Below are positions 44,203 to 54,140 of a stretch of 64,000 bases of DNA, piece after piece. Made by a program: the position numbers and the translations under genes. The DNA comes from Gautieria morchelliformis (taxonomy: Eukaryota > Basidiomycota > Agaricomycetes > Gomphales > Gomphaceae), in assembly GCA_015179125.1 (NCBI GenBank), contig WHVA01000168.1, positions 62,001 to 126,000 on the forward strand, in the 5' to 3' direction. A model generated the notes under the pieces. That model did not search any database. It was not told where the DNA came from and was given only the letters and a program-made list of their open reading frames with translations. How positions within the stretch are numbered: the first letter of the stretch is position 1; the number at the start of each line of letters is the position of its first letter.

Positions 44203-45019
44203 ATAAAGGACATTGTATTTAGTATAAAAGCGAACAAGATCTCGAGTAGAATATGATAAGGTCATATTTTATATTTCCTTCGTTCTACAGACCCCCGCCG
44301 TCGACGACCGTGCTCAGCTGCGCCTTCGCCGCCTCGAACGCCGCCCTCCCATGGTCCGCGTAGCTTCACGTCATCAACAATTTCCGGTGGCAACGGGACT
44401 CTGGCCCTTTGGCCCTGCGACACGCCCTGCGGTGTGCAGGGGTGCTTTCCCGCCCCGCGGACCTGTGACGGTAACATCTTCACACAAAAACCCGTCATGA
44501 TGGTGCAGCCCAAAATAACGGCAAAATAGAATCCAGAGTCATTGCAGCACTCGGTTCTGGTGCCTCTCGTTCAGGTTCATCAGTGGATGAGTCGGGATTC
44601 GAGCACATGGGTCGTGGGTCGTGGTTCGTGGTTCGCGGGCATTCCATATCACCATCACCTTCCGTCTACGCCAACCGTGACATTTGCCATGCCCGCACCA
44701 AGTATGTCTCATGGGAGTCACAAGGATACAGTAATGCCTTTTTTCCATCATTCATCCACATCCCCGCTTATCCACCTAGTTAATCACTGGTGTGCGCTTG
44801 CCCCAGTTTTACTTAGGAAGTGAATTGATCGTCGGTATTTAGTAGCCATTCTGTAATCGCCATCCCAGACATTATGCTGGGTCTTAAGATACTACTAGGC
44901 TTCTTCCAGCTGTGTTAATGCTAGCACATTATTTCCGCTCTTTACGGAAATTGATCGGTCCACCCACAGAAGTGATTGTGGAAATGTCAATTATATCCCA
45001 TTTAATTCCAGGGATTATT

Positions 45020-46507
45020 CTAACAATCTAGAGGACAGTAATCATCACTGTTGTCAGAAGAAGATACCCAAACGCCTCGGGTTGCTAATGACGGATATCC
45101 AGCAACCATGTCCTTACTCCTCTCCAAGAAAACCAGAGAATCATCGCTTTCCCACGCAGACCGGATATTGATGTACAGCGCCCGCAGAAACTGGAAATGA
45201 GGCCCCGCAAGGACACTGTACACTGTTTCCCAAGCTTCCCAGTCCACGGTGCCGGTAGGAAGAATATACAATCCCACATTATGTATATGGTTGGATGCAT
45301 TGATAGTAGACAGGACGCTCCCTAAGGTGGACAGGCTGTTCCTTTTAATAGTCGCGCGAACATGTAAGATTTCAATATTCATGTTGAACGCCAGATCAAG
45401 TTGAACAACAGGGACCGCTTTTGCTATTGAGTCAGGCAAAGGTTTTGTGTTCAATCAAACAGGTCGTCACTCACTGTCAAATCTTAGGACAATATTAATA
45501 AAGAGGTGCTTGAGTGAGCTGCCGATGGCGCGAAGTAACCGGTTGAGACTATCATCTTTAGTGTCAAAGAACCCTATGCGTAATGTGTGGATGTGCGATA
45601 TGTCCAAATGTGATCGAGGTCCAAGGAGCCAGCTAATAAATGGGGAATGATCGGACCCGGTCCTCAACTCCAGCCTAGTCAGGTGAATGCGGTTGCGCTC
45701 GAACCTCTGTTCATTGTCCTCCTCTGTTGACTGGGGCTTTGTAGAAACCGTCTTACGTTGGGCTCGGCGCCCAAAGACGATAAATTGGATTAGAAGAAAA
45801 AGAAGAAAAAGAAGACTGTCCTCCCCTTGTTTGGTTTCCAACAGACTCGCAGGAACGGGTGCGGACGTGTTGAGATGAGTCAAGGTGAGGTCTGTTAGGC
45901 CTCTGGCATGATTTATAAAATTTGTAAAGTCGTCCATGCAAGTAAATTCACCGTTGCTGATAGATAGAATCTCCATCGAGGGCAGCTCAAGTACCTGGCA
46001 AAGCGATTGTCTCAAATCCCCTGGCAATAAACTCCAAGTCAGGCCTGAAATTTGGAGTTTCTGCACATGGGTGAGCTTGCGCAATAGTGGGGAGAGTGAT
46101 TTCCATATCGAAATCGATGTTGGGCAGCTGGGGTCATCGCATGTAGAAGATCCACATGTCGACAAGTCAGGTAGCTCCAGCGTGCGGATATAACTTCTAA
46201 GATGGGGCGAGTTGAGTAGAGCCTGATCGAGTCGCTGGATTTGTGCAGACAACCTTTCGGGCGGCACTGTTAGAGGCAGATTTTTGTAGTAGTTAAAGGC
46301 GTAATGCTGGATTGAGGGAAGTTTTATGTGGTGAAAGAGGAGACGTTGGACTGAGGGAAGCCAGAATCGGCAAACGAGCGAGCAGGCCCACAGGTGATAG
46401 TAGCTAATATGGTCCTTCTCGTCAACATGACCCATAATTTCATCAATGAGCTCTCGGGGTAGACGATTGTTCATGGTTGTTCGCAGGATGGGCGTGGTGT
46501 AAGCCAT
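45020..46507 (-). CDS. F-box protein, two exons (left-arm copy)
   Basis: Exon 46507-45475, a 51 bp intron (GTGAGT to CAATAG), and exon 45423-45020 give 478 residues. An F-box lies at the N terminus (NRLPRELIDEIMGHV, then YYHLWACSLVCRFWLPS); the remainder is a leucine-rich-repeat-like region of mushroom F-box proteins (LRSYIRTLELPDLS, LTHVQKLQISGL, LPSMEILSISNGEF, LRALYINIRSAW). F-box proteins bridge substrates to SCF ubiquitin ligases; the substrate is unknown. The start matches the paralogue at 51556; an in-frame Met at 46570 is possible. Compared with that copy it has a YYKNLPLTVPPERLS insertion and an extended FLLFLL run. It is intact as read. Confidence 0.75.
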
Positions 46508-46689
46508 ATGTGAGGCCTGCTCCGAAAGGTAGAGTTCAGAAAGGAGCCGGGCGAGTGGAAGGGAGGTCAAAAGATGTCTATATTCCGTGAAAACCTGTAC
46601 TACTTATACTCTGGGAAATGCCAAGCTTATCTAAACAGAACAAAAGGATTGCAAACGGACCACAGTGGTGAGCTATCAATAACGAGACA

Positions 46690-46960
46690 ATGACCGAAAT
46701 GTGGCCAATTGTACTTGTCCACAATCCGCGGCTGTGTGTGGGTGCTTGTGTACTCGTCCAATCTCTCCCTTATCTGCAACTAGACATAGTGGCGTTCACG
46801 GCAGTTCGAGTCTGGAACGTGGCCACTGCGGAGTCAGTGCATGTATTGAAGGAACATAGTGATCCTGTAGCACTCGTCGCATTTCGGCTCAAAGGTGTCG
46901 TGTCCAGGAGCACGAGAGACAAGATTCTAGTCTGGGACGTTGTGGGCGTCTTGACATGCA
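46690..46960 (+). pseudogene. WD40-repeat fragment (left arm)
   Basis: The open frame encodes one and a half WD repeats: TAVRVWNVATAESVHVLKEH, VALVAFRLKGVVSRSTRDKI, LVWDV. WD arrays of this type end fungal NACHT/NLR-like (NWD) proteins. Nothing upstream suggests the rest of such a gene. It is divergent from the F-box gene and is duplicated in the other arm. Confidence 0.6.
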
Positions 46961-47270
46961 GTACTTTGCGGTCTGCGCAATCAATCATTACACGACATGA
47001 TGACATCATTTAACCAAGTGTACTTGTGATATTTCAACCTTGTCCGATGTACAGCAAAACCAAACGGCGAACAAATAAGATTAAATACACAGCTTGAACT
47101 CAGACTATTATGTACTATGGATGTAGCCAGCAGCGAATCGAGACCGGGTATATGGTGATTATGATAGCGATGCGGGGATGTGCGTGATCTTCGAGGTTGA
47201 TGCGGGTGTGCGGACGTATGGTGTGTGCGGTTGATGTGGACGATGTTTGATGGGGTGTGTATGATGTGGA

Positions 47271-48070
47271 TCACCGGCGTCGTCTTGCCTCGGCGAGGAG
47301 GAAGCTTACTATGCCGGGTATTAATACGGACGATCTCGCTCTCCGGCACGTGACCACATACTCACCTATGAAGTGATCCATGGCGGCGCTGTCCTCGGCG
47401 ATCTCGACGGCGACGTCGAGGGAGGGCTTTGCCGACATGCGGAGGACGCCGAGGTGCCGGTGGTGCCGGTGGAATCGGGCGAGGGGCTTGTCGGGGGAGG
47501 CGGGGTTGATGAGCTGGACGGCTGTGAGGTTGGCTTTAGAGTGTGGGTGACAGGAGACGCACCTCGATGGAACGCTTTGATTCACGCCATGTGTAGTGTT
47601 GGCCGGTGGGGACTGTGAAGGTGCCGAGGCTGGCAGGAATGAGCGTATGGCACCGTCGGAGCTGAAGACACGCACCTCTTTCCGTCGTCGCCGCCCGCCA
47701 GGAACACGTCAGGGGCGATAACATCTTCCTGATCGACCTGATCCCGCTTGCCATTCTCGGGATTCGCCCCTTCTGCCCCTCCGCTCCCTCGTTCCTCCCC
47801 GCCGGGGCTGCGGACAAAGACGACCCCCGTACACACGCCGTCCTCGTGCCCCTCCCGCTCCTTCCCGCGCCGCAGCTCCGCCACGGGGAGCATTATGCCC
47901 GACTCGCCCTGGAGGCGGCGCACGTGCGTGCTGGCGCTGGCCTCGGGCTCCCACTTGTGTGTGACGACCTCGTAGTAGTGCGAGTCGGAGGCGGTGGCGA
48001 TGGTCACGTTGCGCAGGGAGGTGGTGGTGAATATGAGTTTGACGGGCGGCGCGGCGGGGGGTGGTGCCAT
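47271..48070 (-). CDS. DUF6593-like protein, multi-exon, possible frame breaks
   Basis: I infer a DUF6593-type protein, a basidiomycete family of unknown function. It starts at 48070 with MAPPPAAPPVKLIFTTTSLR, VTIATASDSHYYEVVTHKWE, then SGIMLPVAELRRGK and CTGVVFVRSPGG. Later blocks are FTVPTGQHYTWRESKRSIE, NLTAVQLINPASPDKPLARF, HRHHRHLGVLRMSAKPSLDV and, after a clean 57 bp intron (GTGAGT to GGCATAG), HFIVSFLLAEARRRR-stop at 47271. Between DVFLAGGDDGK and VRVFSSDGAIRS, and again before LGTFTVPTG, the frame must change without a plausible intron, so one or two single-base indels are present. The 3' intron near 47560 is also unclear. GC-rich relative to its neighbours. Confidence 0.6.
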
Positions 48071-48259
48071 GGACGGTCACTGACGGTGGGTGCGCGTGGG
48101 AGTGCGCGGCGAGAGGCTGGAAGCGGTGGGCTGCGAATAGACTGAGACGTGAGCAGGCTGAGATGTGGACAGTCGTAAACGGGAAGAATCTCGGGTTTAT
48201 GTATTATAGCGCGATCTGCAAGCGACGGCTGCGTCGCAGCCGGTCCTAATCCCGACCCC

Positions 48260-48920
48260 TAACTACTCAAACTCGATATCCTGGCGATGCTTGCGAGAGG
48301 CGGTGTGACGGCTACGTGTCGTGTCTGTGACTCTCACCATGTGCCTGGGCGGCACGTCCCGGCGTGGCCCCGAGGGCGTGATGTGTGATGGACTCAGGCA
48401 CCAGGAGTCTAGACGCATTGGGCATCATGATCGCCCAATTGCGCCACACACACCTGCTCGAAATAGAGTCTCGGGCCTGGCACGCGGTCCCTCCAGAATG
48501 CCGGAAGCTGGGGCATGGGAAAGTTTTCTGACATCCGTTCCGGCAACTGAGAATAGCGAGGGCTTGGTGGTTGACGTTGAGGCCGGTACTCACAGCGTGG
48601 AATTCAAAATTAGTCCGCAGGCGTCATGTAAGAGTTTTTCACATTTTCCCGAATTACTCTGACATTAGTCCCAAACATTACTCCAGAAGAGTAGTCTCGT
48701 GGTATTGTCAGATATATCACACATTACTCTCACATGTATCATCCGCCTCATCATAGATAATATATACAGCTAGATACGCGCAGTATTTCCTACGCGCGCA
48801 TGTGATCATCAGATATGCACCAGAGCATCATCAAGTCACGATCACGCCCACTACTTAGTCGGAAAAATACTCATCATGCTCGAGATTCAACACAACGTTC
48901 AAGTCCGTGCAGCTGTATAT
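48260..48920. other. No recognised gene
   Basis: Promoter side of the DUF6593-like gene and an AT-rich stretch; open frames here lack support. Confidence 0.4.
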
Positions 48921-48932
48921 ACTCGAGCTATT

Positions 48933-50247
48933 TCAAAACATATCTAGTTCTTTGTCCCATCTCAACCAGTCACCCTGAACATCCACCGAAACACCTCGCT
49001 CTACCAACAATGGACACGCGGCAAGCATACGCTGACGAATCTCACTGCCTCCATGCACGAAGCTGTCATTCCGTATGCCCGTGGTGGACCGAAGCTGGAT
49101 GTCCAGCTGCTGCAGGTTTCGAAGCTTGCCCGCAAGAAGGCAGTCAACTGGCCCCCAGCCAGAAGGTGAGCACGCCTCACCATAGTCAAAGCCAACTAGC
49201 GTCTCGAATCGGACCTGTTCTAATTTGTTAGAATTGTCAATATTGGAAAGGAAACGCAGAAGCCAGATCACCCCGAATGATTTCGGGGACATTACGTCGT
49301 CTGCGGCCAAAACAGGCATATTCGTCAAACGCAGGAATCTAATATTCGAATTAAATTCCAGTTTGATGTCGAATATTGGTTCTAGTAACACTAATGTTAG
49401 ATAATCCATTGAGTTCAAAATCCGTGGTTATTCACTCCCACCGTTTAGACGTGGCACGTGAAATTCGAGATGTTTGAGTGACTTGCCAATCGTGCGAAGC
49501 AGGAGGTTGAAAGCTTTTTCGTCCTGTAAGCACAGATGATCTACACGCAAAGTCTGTATGTGCGCCTCAAAACCCGATCGTGGCCCAGGTCAACGTATGT
49601 GTGACAATGGCCTTCATACACCAAATCCAAATCAAGGCGCGAAAGGATTCTGCGCTCAACCTTTGATCCTTCATCGTTTTCTTCTTGATCAACTCGGATC
49701 AAGGAGGGCTGATGTTGCCACGAATGCTGCCATGATGGCAAAACGACATAAGTTAACGAGAAGCCCATTAGACATTCAGCGTGACTTGTAAGGCTCACGA
49801 GGTTGATCTGGTCTTCATAGCGAATAATACCGAGCATTAAGAACTTGATCGAGGGTAGCAGGAATAGCCATCGAAGGGCTTGGCGGCTGGCCTAGTGCTC
49901 CCCCAATTCAGATTGCGTACTTCTATGCTCTGGAGCTTGCTGTGCCTGTGCAGCACCGCGGCGGCGAGTGACTGATCTATATCCCTGTACGCAATTCTCC
50001 AGCTGATACCACGCAAGTGCACCTTCAGCTCTCGGATGTAATTGGCAAGATGGGGAGAACTGAGTAAAGCTTGGTCCAGTCGCTCGCAGTCGTCTCCGTC
50101 CAGAGCAAGAGTTACCCGCCGGAAAAGATGGCGCTGGCTCGAGGGAAGCCGTGAACACGCGAGTAAAGCATCGCGGTCATGGTCCTCGTGGAGATTGTCG
50201 GTAACGGCATCGATCAGCTCTCGTGGTAGACTACTAGTGTCCTTCAT
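48933..50247 (-). pseudogene. Third F-box gene, diverged relic
   Basis: The minus strand shows SSLPRELIDAVTDNLHEDHD and LLACSRLPSSQRHLFRR at the start (50247), RLDQALLSSPHLANYIRELK, then in another frame SKVERRILSRLDLDLVYEGH and DEKAFNLLLRTIGKSLKHLE. After a GTGAATAA to ACATTAG intron comes a second exon, EPIFDIKLEFNSNIRFLRLT and so on to 48933. Block order follows the two F-box genes in the inverted arms (shared RLDQALLxSPHL and LLRxIGxSLKHL), so it is a paralogue. The middle is shifted in frame, so it is probably nonfunctional. Confidence 0.65.
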
Positions 50248-50259
50248 GCTCGTGTGCAG

Positions 50260-51100
50260 ACTGCAGCAGTGAAGATGTGGGAGGATAATTAACCGTGATC
50301 AGGGGTTGGTGCCGTCGTCAAAACAAATGACACGTCGAGGCGACGATCGCCGAACCGTTCTGAGGGGCCCCTGTGGTGGCCCCTCGTACAAGACTTGACA
50401 GTGAGCTCGTCCTTCGCACCAAGTATTTGAGGGCCACAGATCGACCAGAAGGTAAATGTGAACTCGCTTCACCTCCAGTGGCAAAGGCTAGATGATATCG
50501 CAGTCAACTCGTGATGTCATGGACATTAGGTACTAAGTCGGAGGTAACCGAGGGACTGAACAATGGAAGAGACGTACAAGTGGCTACAAGGGGATTAATA
50601 AGCCTTTCTCGTCCGAGTCAATATCTACTCGTGGCAACGTTATCACCTAGTTGGTACCTAATCAAGTGTAGAACACGGGGAGCTAGAAAAGCGATGAAGT
50701 TTGGAAGCTCGAACAGCTGGGCTCCGAGCGCTTGCCGAGCCAAAATCCGACACAGCCACACTACATCATTTCTTCTGCCGCAGCAGCCTTGCGCGGCACC
50801 CAAACCTCTACTCTCGGGCACTGGTCCGGGAACAACAGGAAAACAAAAGAATGTACTCTTTCGGTTTGCTATTCCAACAGCTCCCTATGGGTCCAAATAT
50901 AGGACAACAACGCGGCCGGCCTGGCCTGTGTGATGTCCCAAACAGACTTTGGAGCCAAAGAAACAATGAGCGGAAAATATTGCGGTACTCTGAAGCTATC
51001 CACTGGCGGGCAGCGGGCATGGGGAATTCACCAAGTAATCTCGAGAGAGAGTCGTAAGCGTGGGTCTTGGACGTGTGATGTCGCGGTGGGGTCCGAAGAA
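50260..51100. other. No recognised gene
   Basis: Unique spacer between the third F-box relic and the right arm. Open frames up to 140 codons have no recognisable content. Confidence 0.4.
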
Positions 51101-51130
51101 AAGCAAAGTACTGCATGTCAAGACGCCATG

Positions 51131-51373
51131 TCACAAAATCTTGTCTCTCGTGCTCCTGGACAAGACACCTTTGGGCCGAAATGCGACGAGTGCTACAGGA
51201 TCACTATGTCCCTTCAGTACATACACTGACTCCCCAGTGGCCACGTTCCAGACTCGAACTGACGTGAACGCCAGTATGTCTAGTTGCAGATAAGGGAGAG
51301 ATCGGACGAGTACACAAGCACCCACACACAGCCGCGGATTGTGGACAAGTACAATTGGCCACATTTCGGTCAT
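51131..51373 (-). pseudogene. WD40-repeat fragment (right arm)
   Basis: Mirror of 46690-46960: TSVRVWNVATGESVYVLKGH, VALVAFRPKGVLSRSTRDKI. This copy keeps residues closer to a canonical WD repeat (KGHSDPV) but stops after DKIL. Confidence 0.6.
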
Positions 51374-51555
51374 TGTCTCGTTATTGATAGCTCACCACTG
51401 TGGTCCGTTTGCAATCCTTTTGTTCTCTTTAGATAGGCTTGACATTGCTCAGAGTATAAGTAGTACAGGTTTTCACGGAATATAGACATCTTTTGACCTC
51501 CCTTCCACTCGCCCGGCTCCTTTCTGAACTCTACCTTTCGGAGCAGGCCTAACAT

Positions 51556-52974
51556 ATGGCTTACACCACGCCCATCCTGCGAACAACCATGAACAATCGT
51601 CTACCCCGAGAACTCATTGATGAAATTATGGGTCATGTTGACAAGGAGGACGGTATTAGCCACTATGACCTGTGGGCCTGCTCGCTCGTTTGCCGATTCT
51701 GGCTTCCCTCAAGCCAACGTCGCCTCTTTCACCGCATATATCTTCGGCCTCGGTTCCCAACGCTGTATGCACAAATCCAGCGACTCGACCAGGTTCTACT
51801 CAACTCGCCCCATCTTATCAGTTATATCCGCACGATGGAGCTACATGACTTGTCGAGCTGTGGATGTTCCACATGCGATGACCCCGGCTGCCCAAGATCG
51901 ATTTTGATGTGGAAATCACTCTCCCCACTATTGCGCAAGCTCACCCATGTGCAGGAACTCAAAATTTTAGGCCTGACTTGGAGTTTATTGCCAGGGGATT
52001 TGAGACAATCGCTTTGCCAGGTACTTGAGCTGCCCTCGATGGAGATTCTATGTATCTGCAGAGGTCAATTTACTTGCATGGACGACTTTACAAACTTGAT
52101 AAATCATGCCAGAGGCATAACAGGCCTCTCCTTGACTTCTGTCGACACGTCCGCACCCGTTCCTGCGAGTCTGTTGGAAACCAAACAAGGGGAGGACAGT
52201 CTTCTTTTTCTTCTAATCCAATTTATCGTCTTTGGGCGCCGAGCCCAACGTAAGACGGTTTCTACAAAGCCCCAGTCAACAGGGGAGGACAATGAACAGA
52301 GGTTCGAGCGCAACCGCATTCACCTGACTAGGCTGGAGTTGAGGTCCGGGTCCGATCATTCCCCATTTATTAGCTGGCTCGTTGGACCTCGATCACATTT
52401 CGACATATCGCACATCCACGCATTACACATAGGGTTCCGTGACACTAAAGCGGCTACTCTCAACCGGTTACTTCGAGCCATCGGCAGCTCACTCAAGCAC
52501 CTCCTTATTAAGATAGAATTTGACAGTGAGTGACCACCTGTTTGATTGAACACAAAACCTTTGGCTGACTCGATAGCAAAAGCGGTCTCTGATCAACTTG
52601 ATCTGGCGTTCAACATGAATATTGAAGTCTTACATGTTCGCGCGACTATTGCAAGGAACAGCCTGTCCACCTTACGGAGCGTCCTGTTTACTATCAATGC
52701 ATCCAACCATATACATCATATGAAATTGTGTATGGTTCCTATCGGGCCCGTGGACTGGGCAACTTGGGAAGAAGTGTACAGCGTCCTTGCGGGGCCTCAT
52801 TTCCAGTTTCTGCGGGCGCTGTACATCACTATCGGGCTTGGCTGGGATCCCACCACATGCGATGATTCTCTGGTTTTCTTTGAGAGGAGTAAGGAAATGG
52901 TTGCCGGATATCCGTCATTAGCAACACGAGGCGTTAGGGTGGTATCTTCTTATTGTTATATTATGTTAGAATAA
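51556..52974 (+). CDS. F-box protein, two exons (right-arm copy)
   Basis: Exons 51556-52525 and 52577-52974 around a 51 bp intron (GTGAGT to CGATAG) give 455 residues. The F-box is at the N terminus (NRLPRELIDEIMGHV, WACSLVCRFWLPSSQRRLFH), followed by the same leucine-rich region as the left-arm gene (SYIRTMELHDLSSCGC, LTHVQELKILGLTWSLLPG, LLRAIGSSLKHL, HVRATIARNSLSTLRS). It lacks the 15-residue insertion and the duplicated FLL run of its partner, and its C terminus differs (VVSSYCYIMLE). Both copies remain open over more than 450 codons, which suggests recent duplication or selection. Confidence 0.75.
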
Positions 52975-53749
52975 TCCCTGGAATTAAATGGGATATAATT
53001 GACATTTCCCCAATCATTTCTGTGGGTGGACCGATCAATTTCCGTAAAGAGCGGAAATAAAGTGCTAGCATTAACACAGCTGGAAGAAGCCTAGTAGTAG
53101 CTTAAGACCCAGCATAATGTCTGGGATGGCGATTACAGAATGGCTACTAAATACCGACGATCAATTCGCTTCCTAAGTAAAACCAGGGCAAGCGCACACC
53201 AGTGATTAACTAGGTGGATAAGCGGGGATGTGGATGAATGATGGAAAAAAGGCATTACTGTATCCTTGTGACTCCCGTGAGACATACTTGGTGCGGGCAT
53301 GGCAAATGTCACGGTCGGCGTAGATGCAAGGTGATGGTGATCTGGAACGCCCGCGAACCACGAACCACGACCCATGTGCTCGAATCCCGACTCATCTACT
53401 GATGAACCTGAACCAGAGGCACCAGAACCGAGTGCTGCAACGACTGTGGATTCTATTTTGCCGGTATTTTGGGCTGGGCCATCATGACGGGTTTTTGTGT
53501 GAAGATGTTACCGTCACAGGTCCCCGGGGCGTGAAAGCACCCTGCACGGCGCAGGGTCGAAGGGCCAGAGTCTCGTTGCAACCGGAAATTGTTGATGACG
53601 TGAAGCTACGCGCACCGGGGAGGGCCGCGTTCGAGACTGCGAAGGCGCAGCTGAGCACGGTCGTCGACGGCGGGGGTCTGTAGAACGAAGGAAATATAAA
53701 ATATGATCTTATCATATTCTACTCGAGATCTTGTTCGTTTTTATACTAT

Positions 53750-54140
53750 CGGGTACCAGGAGTTTGAAAATTGCATAAAACTGCTTACTGCACCGGAATG
53801 CCAGTCTAGGCAGACCTGAAAAGTGGATGGATTATAAACTACAAATGTTATTTTGTTCTCTGTAAGGTTCTCTTAATTTTTAAGGCAGCCCTGCGTAGCA
53901 GAAGCCGCTGTACAGGACTTTGAACACGATGCCGTGCGATTTCGTCACAAATCGTCACGTTCTGTCACCATTGGGTCACACATTGCCGTCTCTTTCGGCT
54001 AGGAGTGCCGTCACGGCACACCATTAGAGTAGTGTCCAGTCCAGTACAGTACATTATAGAAGTATGCTACTTACTGTACATGAGGAAGTAAGTAGTACAC
54101 TACATATTGATACATGTACTATGAAACATAGAACTTGCGG
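53750..54140. other. No recognised gene
   Basis: Contains repeated GTCAC words near 53943-53988 and a small hairpin-like GTAC/ACTAC region near 54060-54110 that may be an end of the transposase element, but no clear terminal repeat was matched. Confidence 0.35.

Larger units (their letters stand above)
44220..46972. repeat. Left arm of a large inverted duplication
   Basis: From TAGTATAAAAGCGAACAAGA at 44220 to GCGTCTTGACATGCAGTACT near 46953-46972 this arm is the reverse complement of 51104-53749, at roughly nine in ten bases by eye. It carries an F-box gene and a WD40 fragment. Its outer edge abuts the copia remnant. Confidence 0.9.
51104..53749. repeat. Right arm of the large inverted duplication
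   Basis: Reverse complement of 44220-46972, ending ATCTTGTTCGTTTTTATACT near 53745. Order outward from the spacer: WD40 fragment, F-box gene, non-coding tail with the GTCGTCGACGGCGGGGGTCT word present in both arms. Confidence 0.9.

Noticed and set aside
44262..44823. Small frames at the outer ends of both inverted arms
   Set aside because: They differ between arms by stops and shifts; no conserved product.
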